Assembly (NCBI GenBank): GCA_963966185.1
Contig: CAWZYM010000272.1
Span: forward strand, 479,501-543,500
Length of the DNA stretch: 64,000 nucleotides
Origin: Rhabditoides inermis
Taxonomy: Eukaryota; Nematoda; Chromadorea; Rhabditida; Rhabditidae
Direction of reading: 5' to 3'
Shown: piece after piece, positions 53,346 to 64,000 of the stretch
How the letters are laid out: every line of letters starts with the position of its first letter
How positions within the stretch are numbered: position 1 is the first letter of the stretch
Program-made: the position numbers and the translations under genes
Notes under the pieces: model-generated
The model's input: the letters and a program-made list of their open reading frames with translations, nothing else
Told to the model about the DNA's origin: nothing
Database searches by the model: none

Positions 53346-54659
53346 TAGGATGGAAAGTAGACAGAACAGTGTAGAGAAGAAAGAGATGGGGCGGTGTACA
53401 TCTGTGAAACATAAAATAAGTGAAAAAGAAGTAGAATATATAGTTAGAAAAGACAAAAAATATATACAAAATACATAGAACTTGAACACTTCAACTACAA
53501 CCCTTGCGTGTATGTATCTTCCCAAGAGTCATTAGAGAGCAATCAACTATCAAACATGCAAGACGAACTATTCTTCTATTTTTCTATTTTTGTATACCTA
53601 GTGCGGAGGCGCGCGGTAGCGCGCCGGAGCGCTAGTCACGCAGTTTTTATTATTGCACTTGTGTGCACGTGACACGTGCCAAACGTTGTTTTTTTCATGA
53701 ATAAGAATAAGAAAAGGCTGTTAACGAGACGCGGGCATCTCGAAATGCGCGATTTCAGACTAACACATTCACAACTATCAAATTGGCACTTGCTTTCAAT
53801 GAACATTTTCAACAAAATGAACATTTGAGCTTTCACAATAGTGCATAACGATGAGAACTATGTAGATACAACAAACAGAACAATGACAAAAACATCTTTT
53901 TATTTGCATTTTCAAAGAGTGCGTACGGTAACGAAACATGAAGATCGAGTGATTTCAGGTGTAAAGTAGACATACCGACTCCGTCTCCGATGATCGCAGC
54001 GCGTAGCTCCGATCGTGAACGCACCAGACATCAATAGCATATCGACCCTGATTTTTCCACTCTCACATATTGACATGTTGTTCCCAACTGTTTGTATGAC
54101 ACTTTAAGAGCCGCCTCCGGAATAAAATAGTTTGTGCAAGTCCAATCACATGCTTGAAAAAGAACTTCGAGAAAAAACTTACCCGCTTAAAACATTAACG
54201 CGCCCGGAGTCAGACTTTGGCGGGAAAATGTGAGAAACGAGAAACAAGATATGGTAGGTACCCGATTTACAAGAAATTCAAAGAAGTAATGCATTGAAAA
54301 ATCATAGTACACATTCGGTTTCGGTCCCTTCCACCAGACCGAATGTGTAAACCTACCAACCGGGACCATCATCAGTGATGAACCGGTAGGCAAGTGTACA
54401 AAGTAGTATTACAAGAAAAAAGGGGAAAATATTTCTAGAGGGTTATCGATCGTCTACGACGCTTAGGGTAGGGATGTCAAGGGGAATTTTCAAGTGTTAC
54501 GGACTAGCGCTCCGGCGCGCTACCGCGCGCCTTCGCACTAGGTATCCAAGAATAGAAAATAGAATAGTAATTCATCTTGCTGATTGTTCTCTATTGATTC
54601 TTACGGAGAGACATCCATGTGAAAGGTCTGTGTATCTCTTTCACTTTCTGTCTTTCTAA

Positions 54660-54753
54660 CTATCTCTCTCCTACTTTCTCTATCTTTCTTCTGTCTCACT
54701 TTCATTATTTTTTTTTTACATATATACACTCTCTTTCCCTCTTTCGTTCTCTC

Positions 54754-54816
<63 letters not shown>

Positions 54817-54822
54817 GTCTAC
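54660..54822. repeat. CT-rich tract, partner of the purine tract
   Basis: Polypyrimidine sequence with (CT)n at 54762-54820, in the right arm of the large inverted repeat opposite the purine tract at 53195-53345. Confidence 0.85.
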
Positions 54823-54878
54823 TCTCAGGTCTCCGCGGCGATGACAAGAACTTTTTAGAGACAATTATATGGTATGTT

Positions 54879-56335
54879 CTGTCTACTCTCACGTCTTTGC
54901 TGCTGTCACGACAATTTTCTAGAGACAGTTCCGTGGTCTCTTCTGTCTAATTTCACGTCTTTGCTGCTGTCACGACAATTTTCTAGAGACAATTCGAACG
55001 TCTCTTCTGTCTACTCTCACGTCTCCGCATCGATCACAACATTTTTCTAGAAGCAGTTCTATGATCTCTTCTGTCTACTCTCACGTCTCCGCATCGATCA
55101 CATCACTTTTCTAGAAGCAGTTCTATGCTCTCTTCTGTCTACTCTCACGTCTCCGCATCGATCACATCACTTTCTAGAAGCAGTTCTGTGCTCTCTTCTG
55201 TCTACTCTCACGTCTCCGCATCGATCACATCACTTTCTAGAAGCAGTTCTATGCTCTCTTCTGTCTACTCTCACGTCTCCGCATCGATCACATCACTTTC
55301 TAGAAGCAGTTCTATGATCTCTTCTGTCTACTCTCACGTCTCCGCATCGATCACATCACTTTTCTAGAAGCAGTTCTATGATCTCTTCTGTCTACTCTCA
55401 CGTCTCCGCATCGATCACAACATTTTTCTAGAAGCAGTTCTATGATCTCTTCTGTCTACTCTCACGTCTCCGCATCGATCACATCACTTTTCTAGAAGCA
55501 GTTCTATGCTCTCTTCTGTCTACTCTCACGTCTCCGCATCGATCACATCACTTTCTAGAAGCAGTTCTGTGCTCTCTTCTGTCTACTCTCACGTCTCCGC
55601 ATCGATCACATCACTTTCTAGAAGCAGTTCTATGCTCTCTTCTGTCTACTCTCACGTCTCCGCATCGATCACATCACTTTCTAGAAGCAGTTCTATGATC
55701 TCTTCTGTCTACTCTCACGTCTCCGCATCGATCACATCACTTTTCTAGAAGCAGTTCTATGATCTCTTCTGTCTACTCTCACGTCTCCGCATCGATCACA
55801 TCACTTTTCTAGAAGCAGTTCTATGCTCTCTTCTGTCTACTCTCACGTCTCCGCATCGATCACATCACTTTCTAGAAGCAGTTCTATGATCTCTTCTGTC
55901 TACTCTCACGTCTCCGCATCGATCACATCACTTTTCTAGAAGCAGTTCTATGCTCTCTTCTGTCTACTCTCACGTCTCCGCATCGATCACATCACTTTCT
56001 AGAAGCAGTTATGTGCTCTCTTCTGTCTACTCTCACGTCTCCGCATCGATCACAACACTTTTTAAGAAGCAGTTCTATGCTCTCTTCTGTCTACTCTCAC
56101 GTCTCCGCATCGATTACAACACTTTTCTAGAAGCAGTTCTATGCACTCTTCTGTCTATTCTCACGTTTCCGCATCGATCACAACACTTTTCTAGAAGCAG
56201 TTTTATGCTCTCTTCTGTCTACTCTCACGTCTCCCAATCGATCACAACACTTTTCTAGAAGCAGTTCTATGCACTATTCTGTCTACTCTCACGTCTCCGC
56301 GGCGGTGAAAACAATTTTCTATATACAGTACTATC
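54879..56335. repeat. 63-bp satellite array
   Basis: About 22 units of 63-65 bp, each with TCTTCTGTCTACTCTCACG, TCTCCGCATCGATCACA and TTTCTAGAAGCAGTTCTATG. Some units have TTTTCTAG instead of TTTCTAG. Blocks of several units recur (55125-55367 and 55506-55748 encode the same 80 residues), so expansion occurred in higher-order steps. A few diverged reverse units lie at 52820-53170. Confidence 0.92.
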
Positions 56336-57842
56336 ATCTCTGTTGCCCACTCTCACTCTCAAATTGTACAAAATGCTCTCACATTCTGATTTTTTTTGTC
56401 GCTAGAGTGAGCAAGTATTACATCAAATATTATTCGCGCTCGAGAACGAAGCGGGGTAGCAAGTCATGTAAAAAATATGACTCAACATCAATTACAGATA
56501 TCATTCAATATTTAATCACAGTCGTCGTAACTTGGAATGAGTCTTGCACTTGATGCTCACCTCACCTCACTTCCATTCTTTACTGAACTGCTCAAAAGAC
56601 AACGCGTTTTTCAGTAATAACGAGAGCATAACAGTCTCGATAAAACAATGTTCTATTAACAAAAAAACGAAAGAAGAAATATATGTCTACAATGCAGTGA
56701 CCTTTCCATGCGACGGCTGACAGAAAGCACGCCGGCTGGCACGCCCCTCGCATAATCTGCTTGCTGTAGTAGTAGTATGAAGAGTATGACAACGAAAGTT
56801 TTTTCTACAACACTATGTACCCGATCAGTCACTGTTTTCAATCCGTATTTCTATCATACACATACAATGACCTCGTTGCCACGGCTGAGAGAAATTACGC
56901 CGGTGGGCGCGCCCTAAGTGTTGTGAGCATGTTTGAAGTAGCTTGATAAAGTTTGAAGTTTGTTTGATCTTTACAAACCATTATATAACGACAGAACTCG
57001 TCTTGCCAAACTTTTACTTGTCTTTTCCACAATCTTCAACTCTTCGTTTCGTTGAAGTTATGCGTTGAAGCTAGAAATTTTGTCTTTTTCAACTGAATCA
57101 ATCTATTATTGATTTTATTTACACGTATTTCTATCGAACAAGTGCACCACTATGTGGATATGGGTCAGTAAATGCGAATGCCAACTAATTGGTATTGATC
57201 TGTTGACCTCGCGGCTGGTAGCGAGCAACCCAGAGGGCGCGACCCCAGCAAGTAGCGCGCGCTCAAAAATGATCTAATATCATATGAAGACAAAGTCCGA
57301 TCGTTCTGAAATTTTGACAGTAGGGCTTATATGCCCATAAAAGCTTAAGTTTACAAATTGGACACTCTATATTGCCTGTACGAAAAGTCGATCATATTTG
57401 CTTTATTTCGCGACTTTTCGAGAAATGAAACAAATTTCTATACTCTTTTTTACGTAATCTATCTTCTATTCAATTTTTATAGAAATCGAAGACCATGAAA
57501 TTTGGGTGCATTTTGGGTACATTCGCCTTTTTGGGCATGAAGATGAGGTCACAGCCAGCTGGTATCGCGGCTATCGATTTTTTCTAGGTCGATTCACCTA
57601 TCCTCCAAATTTCGTTCAAATTGAAGTATTTTGAAAATTTTCTCCATAGTTAAGAGATTAGGTGATAACTATGATCAGAAGATCGCTATTGACGAGATAT
57701 TTGGAATTTTGCGTTCTCGGGTATTGAAGAAACTTTTTAGAAGAAATCAGCAAATAGGGTATATTTTGAAAAGAGTTATCTCTCCGGAAAGAATGACGGA
57801 CAGACACACACCATAGCAAATATTAGTCTCAATGGGGGATAA

Positions 57843-58343
57843 GTGCTTACTGTATATCAAAATGAAGTAAATTATATGTAGTTTTGAAATAGTATCATTT
57901 TAATTAGTTGTTTTCTTTCATTTCCGTGTTACGCGCATCGAAAGCGCGCGGTTTGAGGGCGCGCGCGGCACACAACTTCACAGAGAAAGGCTAAGCCACG
58001 CCCCTTTTTGACGTCATTTTCATAGGATCAAATCAATTTTTGTCAAAAATAATAGGTTATGACACGGTCCAGCGCCAAAAGGACGGCACTACTAGATACA
58101 ACTTTTTACGGCGCGTCGAATGGTGTATTCCGTTTGGCGCGGGAAGATGCCGCATATTTGTGCCATCAAAGCTCCGCCCACTTGACATCCCTAGCTTAGG
58201 GATAGGGGTCAACAAAAATTGGGAGCAACCTAACGAGAGAGGGGAATGCGACACGACTGATTTGAGAGCGGCGACTGCGAGTCACATAGACTTTTAGTGC
58301 AGATCGGTAGATCAGACAGAGCGCAGAGAAAGAGGGGATGAGA
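57843..58343. other. No gene recognised
   Basis: Between the large inverted repeat and the Penelope-like element. It contains GC-rich AAAGCGCGCGGTTTGAGGG at about 57940. Probably includes the 3' end of the Penelope-like element, but its boundary cannot be set. Confidence 0.35.
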
Positions 58344-61169
58344 TCAATTCAGTGTGTCAATGAAATGTTTGAATTTATTTTTGGCCTTCAGTTTGTATTT
58401 CAATAATAATTGTTTATTACTAAGAATAGTTTTTGAAATTTGAAAAGTAATTTTGTGAGAAGTATAACCATTTGCGAGATAAGTTTTGAACAGTTGTTGG
58501 CATCTTTGTTTAAAAGTTGACTTCATAGTGCAACATCTGAATATTCGTATGATTTCTCCATGCAAACAATTCATAGCAATGCTTGACTTGATATTACTTT
58601 CGTAGTGTGGGTATCTGATGACATCGAACGAGTAATCATCTGTTTTATTGTAGAGTTCTGTTGTTATTGAATTATGTTCCATTTTGATGTTCAAATCTAA
58701 GAATTCCGTTTCTTTGTTCTGTGTACTAGTTTGTTCAAGAGTCAGAGAGTTGTGATATATTTCGCTATTTATTTTAGAAACAATAGTGGAATTGTTCCTG
58801 TATATGATTAGAATATCATCCATGTATCTGCATATTTTTGACTGAGTATTTCGGAAATATTCCGAGTTTCGCATTACGTAAGTGTATTCCATGAAGGATA
58901 GTGTCAAATCGGCTAGAAGAGGTGAACAATTATTACCTTGAGGGATACCGGATATTTGTTTGAAAATTAATCCTCCATAGAGAGCATAACTGTTTTTCAA
59001 TATATATTCGAGCATAAATTTAATGTCACTTATATCATATGAATTTCCCGACTTTGTATCTGTAGCGCTGTAATAAACTTTCTTGTATCCAACCACAATG
59101 AACTCTTTTTTGCTGTTCTTGAAACATAGATCAATCAATCCGAAGATATTTTTGATAACGGATTCGTGCGGTAAGTTTGTGAAAAGGCTACTGAAGTCCG
59201 CAGAAAACAGATTGAATTGAATAGGCTCTTTTATCGAATTACACATTTCAAGAACTTGCAAGCTGTTATTTATGGACCAGATAGGATTAATATTTGTGCG
59301 CTGTGTTATTGATTTACAATAATTAATGAAATGGTGTTTTAAAAAGGTGAGTATTTTTTGCATTTCTAGTGAAACTGGTTTTAAACTGCTGTTAAAAGCT
59401 CCGGTTATGAAACGAAACTTTACTGGGTTTTTGTGCATTTTTGGTATAGCATAGATTTTCGGTAGAGCTTTATCATTTACATCTGTTGTTAACTTCAGTG
59501 ATTTAGTTGTTATCAGATGTCTGTTAATAATCTTGTCTTCTTTTTCATTCTGGTAGATAGTGTAAGTTGGATTCGAATTGTTGGTTGTGTTTGTGATATG
59601 ATCATATCCTAATTCTTTGTTCATAATTTGTAAATATAGTTTTTTGCACGTGATAGCATAATTTCCAGAAGCTTTGTCCACACATGTGATTACAAATTGG
59701 TCTTGCAACGTTTTCAATTCTAGTGGCATTCTCTTTTCGTTTATAAAATTAGGTTTGCAATCTTCATATCGTTTCAAAAGTTTTGTTTTTATTTTGTTTT
59801 CAATATCCATAACTATGTTGCCGGGTATTTTATATATAGTCGATAGCTTTTCTAGGTGTTCTGTAACTAATTGCAATAGATCTGTGGTAATTTCTTCATC
59901 GTTTACAGATTTAGGAGATCGATATTTTGTTCCGTTCAGAATAATATTTCTCAGATCATTACTTTGTATCATATTAGCATTTCCAGTAACAATGTGTTTA
60001 TAGTGCGAGTCTATGAACGATGGATAGTGGTTACAGTAACAGGCCGATGACAGTATTCTTTTAATTTGGCCAGTAGTCAAATTGCGTAGGAATTTGTTGT
60101 AGTTCATAATTTGTGTGCTATCTGGCAAATCATAAGTGTATAAAATTCTTGTTTTATAGTGTTTCTCATCCGTTGTTTTGAAGTAAGTATTTATTGATCT
60201 GTTTATTAACTTGGCTAAATTGATTTCTTCCATGAATTTACCATAATATTGTACTTTCAGATTGTGATATTTCTGCGGTAGGATTTCGTTAATTTTCTTT
60301 GAAACTAGTGACTTAGCAATTATACAGAAAACTTTGAGTTGAAGAGATTTACTCAGAAGGTTATAGGTTTCGTCGTTCACCATGTAATCCAAGAGATTTT
60401 CTATTGCATGTTTGTTAAGCGAATTGTAGTATTGATATAATTGTTTTCCTTCGAGGGTTTCCACTGCACTTAGAATTGTAGAATTTGTCATCGTATTTTT
60501 GTAAGCAGGGATACTACTTCTTCTTTTTCCTCGATATTTATGTTTATTTCTAGAGTTCGATATTTTAAGGCTAGTGAATGGATTATTTTCTATTTTACAT
60601 TTATGAAAGTCAATAACTGAGATATTTCCAAAAGTTTTGATTTGATCATTCAGTCCAAGCGGATATGCAGATTTAATCAAGTTTATCCAGAAGTGCTCTT
60701 TTTGCAATCTCACTTCAGTGACACAATTTTCTGACTGATTATCCAAGATAGTGATTTTGAATTCTTCGCAATCATGATCTGAGAGTTTGAAATGTTTGCT
60801 AAGAAAAGTGTTTAACTTGTTGGTTTTGAAACTATTCCTATGCGCGGACATTCTTTGTTTGAGTGTTTGTTTAGTTTCACCGACATATTGCATGTTGCAT
60901 TTATTGCATGTTATTAGGTAAACTAAGTTCTTTGAGAGACAATTAGCATCATTTGATTTGAATGTAGGTATAGTCATTGAAGTGCATGAACTTGTTGCTT
61001 GTGATTTGAATTCTATTTTCGGACAAATAACACATCGTTTGTTATCACATCGTTTTCCAGTAAAAACTGTGTTTCCGGGAAGATCAGCCGTTGTTTGCTT
61101 TCTATCTGTCTGCACACGTTGAATTTCCTTAAGTAAGTAGTATGGTTTATCGTTGTTTTTGTACAGCAT
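58344..61169 (-). CDS. Penelope-like retroelement protein with N-terminal GIY-YIG endonuclease (Naiad-like)
   Basis: A single uninterrupted 941-aa frame. Residues 41-49 hold CDNKRCVIC, a possible zinc-binding cluster. Residues 82-175 form a GIY-YIG nuclease: LVYLI, QYVGET, LKQRMSAHR, then a conserved downstream Glu/His region. The reverse transcriptase follows: IYAIPKMHKNPVKFRFITG (about 580), FSADFSSLFTNLP (about 655), GIPQGNNCSPLLADL (about 740), YMDDILII (about 783, catalytic DD) and EFLDLNI. In classical Penelope elements the nuclease is C-terminal; the reversed order is that of the Naiad/Chlamys clade. No frameshift or stop, so this copy may be young or active. Element ends are not resolved. 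Confidence 0.9.
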   Translation of the reverse strand: MLYKNNDKPYYLLKEIQRVQTDRKQTTADLPGNTVFTGKRCDNKRCVICPKIEFKSQATSSCTSMTIPTFKSNDANCLSKNLVYLITCNKCNMQYVGETKQTLKQRMSAHRNSFKTNKLNTFLSKHFKLSDHDCEEFKITILDNQSENCVTEVRLQKEHFWINLIKSAYPLGLNDQIKTFGNISVIDFHKCKIENNPFTSLKISNSRNKHKYRGKRRSSIPAYKNTMTNSTILSAVETLEGKQLYQYYNSLNKHAIENLLDYMVNDETYNLLSKSLQLKVFCIIAKSLVSKKINEILPQKYHNLKVQYYGKFMEEINLAKLINRSINTYFKTTDEKHYKTRILYTYDLPDSTQIMNYNKFLRNLTTGQIKRILSSACYCNHYPSFIDSHYKHIVTGNANMIQSNDLRNIILNGTKYRSPKSVNDEEITTDLLQLVTEHLEKLSTIYKIPGNIVMDIENKIKTKLLKRYEDCKPNFINEKRMPLELKTLQDQFVITCVDKASGNYAITCKKLYLQIMNKELGYDHITNTTNNSNPTYTIYQNEKEDKIINRHLITTKSLKLTTDVNDKALPKIYAIPKMHKNPVKFRFITGAFNSSLKPVSLEMQKILTFLKHHFINYCKSITQRTNINPIWSINNSLQVLEMCNSIKEPIQFNLFSADFSSLFTNLPHESVIKNIFGLIDLCFKNSKKEFIVVGYKKVYYSATDTKSGNSYDISDIKFMLEYILKNSYALYGGLIFKQISGIPQGNNCSPLLADLTLSFMEYTYVMRNSEYFRNTQSKICRYMDDILIIYRNNSTIVSKINSEIYHNSLTLEQTSTQNKETEFLDLNIKMEHNSITTELYNKTDDYSFDVIRYPHYESNIKSSIAMNCLHGEIIRIFRCCTMKSTFKQRCQQLFKTYLANGYTSHKITFQISKTILSNKQLLLKYKLKAKNKFKHFIDTLN

Positions 61170-61199
61170 TTAGAGGCAGCTGCGCCTGTTTTTGGGTAA

Positions 61200-61420
61200 A
61201 GGGTGAGAGTGGAACTGGGGAATACAAGAGTATTTCATGAGTATTGTGCGAGGCCAGGACCTGTCATCCCACCTTACAGCAATGGCAGTGAGTACCAACT
61301 CTCGTGCATCAGCGGGGTGTCTGCCCCATCCCACTGCCAACCTGAGTTCGGGGTGGGACCGCTTTGTTGGTCAACACCAGAGTTTAACCTCTCTTTCGTT
61401 ACTGTAGACTCTGGGTAGCA
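61200..61420 (-). other. GC-rich segment next to the Penelope-like frame
   Basis: Directly 5' of the retroelement frame (minus strand), clearly more GC-rich than the neighbourhood, with G/C blocks such as GTCCCACCCCGAACTC and GCAGTGGGATGGGGCAG that could pair. It probably belongs to the element's 5' region. Minus strand contains CTGATGCACGAGAG, but no complete hammerhead core. Confidence 0.4.
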
Positions 61421-61704
61421 TGAGTGATCACATGAGTGATGTGTTTGTAGTCTGATGGGTCACAAGAGGTTGGGTGGTGTGTTGGCGGCGGAGAGAGAGG
61501 CGAGTGATCGACCGCGAGTGTTCTTTGATCCCGCTGCCCACACCGATTGTTCGCTTGAGTGTTCATCGTGATGTGCTTTGCGATGTCAATGTACAATGTA
61601 TCCGGACCATAAACTTTTACTGATTTTCAGAATGAACGATAAAACTCATGCTAAACAAACTTTACACGCGTTTTTTTATATAGTCTTATTCAGGAAGATC
61701 CGAG

Positions 61705-61832
61705 TCACGGTAGAAAATCGATCTACTCTCTCGTCGTGAGGAGACCCAAGCATTCAAACGCTAATATCGATCAAAGAAGCCGACATGCGAATCAAAGTTG
61801 CCGCGCCACACTCGAGCCGAGCCTTTCCCGCG

Positions 61833-61880
<48 letters not shown>

Positions 61881-62236
61881 ATCGAGTTTTGCCAACTGAT
61901 CTCGGCTGTCAAAAGCAGAAACTGTCTTCCAGGCGGCAATTATAGTGCTATTTGTTTTTGTTTCCCGGGATCGGATAATTTATAAAAAAAAATCATCGAA
62001 AACATGTTTTTTTCTCCAATTTTTCTGATCAAAACGGTTTTCAGAAATACTTATTCACAAACGTATTATAATGTTATAGTTCGCCGGGTCACGGTAGAAA
62101 ATTGATCTACCCTCTAGTCGCATTTGAGTCGTGAGGAGACCCAGGCGCGCGCATTCAAACGCTAATATTGATCAAAGAAGCCGGCATGCGAATCAAAGAG
62201 ACCGCGCCACACTCGAGCCTTTACCGCACTGTATGC
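61705..62236. repeat. Direct repeat pair of about 140 bp
   Basis: 61705-61850 and 62089-62236 share TCACGGTAGAAAAT, GTGAGGAGACCCA, ATTCAAACGCTAATAT and ATGCGAATCAAAG in order, with small indels, 384 bp apart. A (CT)n tract (61841-61878) follows the first copy. Origin unknown. Confidence 0.8.
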
Positions 62237-64000
62237 TCTTTCTCGCTCGCGACTTAGTCAGAATGTAAAAAAATTGAACGAATCTTTTTTCGAGACGTTT
62301 TGAAAAAAAATTATTTGATTTGAAGTATTGCTCTTTCCCTCAATAAGCGAAGTTTCCACATTTGAGAAAACTGCTTGTAGAACACCTTCTATAACTTCTG
62401 TTTGAGCAGGTGAAGCGTAAGCATTTCGTCAAATTCTTCTGAGGTGCATTTATTGTGATGTTTTTTTTTGTTTTGTTTGCGTTCCATCGCTTGACCACTC
62501 GACCCGTGTTTCTCACCACCAGACGTCGCTTGCTCGTGCATCTTTGCATCACTCTACGGAGTACCACGTGCGACGCATACCAAGCATTCGAAAACAAGCG
62601 TGCCAAGCATTCGAATAGTTTGAAGCAGTTGATTAGTCAACATTCTGCATATACTTTCTGCACGAAACACTCACCAGTGCTCCCATGTTCTCATGTACAT
62701 TAGAGTTTATAACTGCAAAGTTATTCTTTGTGGATCTTTTGTAAGCAGAAAGCAGTTTGTACTCAGTTGTAAAACTTGAATCTGCCTATCAACAAACTTC
62801 GAAAACAGCCTATTGTTTTGAACATCAGAAAACATTGAATTTCTGTCTTTGATCGTTGCACATTGCGCTCTAATTCCGCTCGGCGCGCGCGCACCCGATG
62901 TGTTGGCACCAGCATGTGAAAGTTGACCAATCAATTTACTCTTTTGTCTATTGGATCTTATGCCAAAAAGTTAGACAAAAACAGCTACCGTGCAAACCTA
63001 CAAAACAAGAAAAAAAAGGTTTAGTAGGAGCCTTAACGTCACACCGGTTGGGGATGTGTGTCGACTAGTCTCGTCGCTAGTCGTCTCATACTGCTTGGGC
63101 GGAAGAGAGGGTAGCAAGGGCAAATCAGCGAGACGGTTCTGCAATGTTTATGAGTGTAGCGTGTAGCGGCTCAGTGTCTCTGCTCACCGTCGTCAGTTAA
63201 ACAGCATCTCACCCTCCTTCTACAAGTTTAAGCGCAACTTTCTACATTAAGCTTAAAAATTGAAATGATTTCACATGTATGAGTTGTGGCAACAAGTACA
63301 CTGTGCCAAACCATTCATTGCATTTCTTTTTGAAATTGTATGTGCACTTTCGTTCTTATAGATAACTGTGATTTTGTAGCACTAACCATTTGGTTTGGAG
63401 AGTACTACTATGAAACAAAGTGTATGTTCTTAAACTTAAACTTTGTTTCGTTGAGACTCTGAGTTGCCTTTTGTAACCACAACAATTATGTTATCAAAGA
63501 ATAAACGATCATTTCTGTATTAGTGTAGAAGTGGCGCTGTTCTATTCAAAGTGCCGAAAAATGACTTCAGTAAACTGCTACGCGCGCAAAATTCATGGTC
63601 ATGGACAGCATAATCGAGAGGGGTTGAGACGCTGAGAGGACATAAATTGTTTCGACGTAATAACATCAATTTGCGGCAGATTTTGATATCGCTATATTTC
63701 GTTTTAAATCCGAGCAGTCTGAATTTCAAACATACGGCTCATACGAAATCAGAGAGACTAATACATTAAATATAGAGTACGCCATATCACCCGATCAAGA
63801 ATTTGAGCGCGCTAAATCAGTACAATCATTCCATCATCTTTCCTCCTTGCCCCGAGTATTCGGTCCTCCCAGTTCATTTTTCCCGTCACACCTGCCAAGC
63901 CCGGTCCACGTAGAGAACTACTAAACCCGCTACATGTTCGCTGCTGGCTTTGGAGTTTGAGAAATCCTCGGAGCACGGAGTTGAACCCGCCGAGTACACT
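62237..64000. other. No gene recognised
   Basis: Short frames only. On the minus strand near the window end, GGGTTCAACTCCGTG (about 63968-63982) resembles a B box, so a tRNA or SINE might extend beyond 64000. Confidence 0.35.

Larger units (their letters stand above)
51190..57842. repeat. Very large imperfect inverted repeat
   Basis: Outer arms about 51190-52330 and 56555-57842 are reverse complements at roughly 85-90 percent by eye, from CCCCCATTGAGACTAATATT to TGGAAGTGAGGTGAGG. Inner segments also pair: 52860-53160 with the 63-bp array, 53530-53640 with 54497-54600 (CTAGTGCGGAGGCGCGCGG and its complement). The unpaired centre is about 53640-54490. The right arm is longer because of satellite expansion, the left has a SINE. 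No transposase is visible. Either one foldback element or two opposed copies of a non-autonomous element. Confidence 0.8.

Noticed and set aside
55125..56258. 21-residue repeat protein from the 63-bp satellite
   Set aside because: The unit length is divisible by three only in some copies; frames break where units are 64-65 bp, and there is no promoter or conserved start.

Overview
The window looks like nuclear DNA of a nematode. Five observations point that way: the histone H2A ends in the Caenorhabditis-like GGDKE; the histone mRNA 3' stem-loops start the loop with C, as reported for C. elegans; there is a secreted ShKT-repeat protein; there is a chemoreceptor-type 7TM gene of the nematode serpentine class; and there is a sulfotransferase of the kind expanded in nematodes. 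Introns are mostly short with a TTTTCAG-like acceptor. The species cannot be named from sequence alone.

Layout. 0-2 kb (+): 3' part of a carbohydrate sulfotransferase-like gene. 2.3-11.5 kb (+): a 23-exon adhesion-type GPCR with a signal peptide, Cys-rich ectodomain, Thr-rich stalk, GAIN/GPS region and 7TM domain; every predicted junction keeps frame (1059 aa). Two of its introns carry a 42-bp tandem repeat and two foldback elements. 12-17.7 kb: mostly non-coding, with nested terminal-inverted-repeat elements and one small Cys-containing gene (-). 17.7-38.4 kb: a head-to-tail tandem array of core histone genes, all on +, order H4-H2A-H3-H2B, unit about 3.72-3.78 kb, five complete quartets plus a terminal H4 and a frameshifted H2A. 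An inverted-repeat element lies at or next to each end of the array.

38.4-44 kb: simple repeats, a degraded LINE (-) broken by a 635-bp foldback element, and a ShKT-repeat gene (-) whose 3' part was cut by that LINE. 44-49.6 kb: mainly non-coding with tRNA-like SINE heads and dispersed repeats. 49.6-51.1 kb (+): an 8-exon serpentine receptor, 320 aa, in frame throughout. 51.2-57.8 kb: a very large imperfect inverted repeat that carries a SINE, a purine/poly-G tract and a 63-bp satellite. 58.3-61.2 kb (-): an apparently intact 941-aa Penelope-like retroelement protein with its GIY-YIG endonuclease at the N-terminus (the permuted, Naiad-like arrangement). 61.2-64 kb: no gene recognised.

The histone quartet supplies the four nucleosome core proteins in equal dosage from replication-type genes with non-polyadenylated-type 3' stem-loops; no linker H1 is present. 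The other genes appear functionally unrelated to each other. Foldback elements, tRNA-like repeats and (GA)n/(CT)n tracts dominate the rest.
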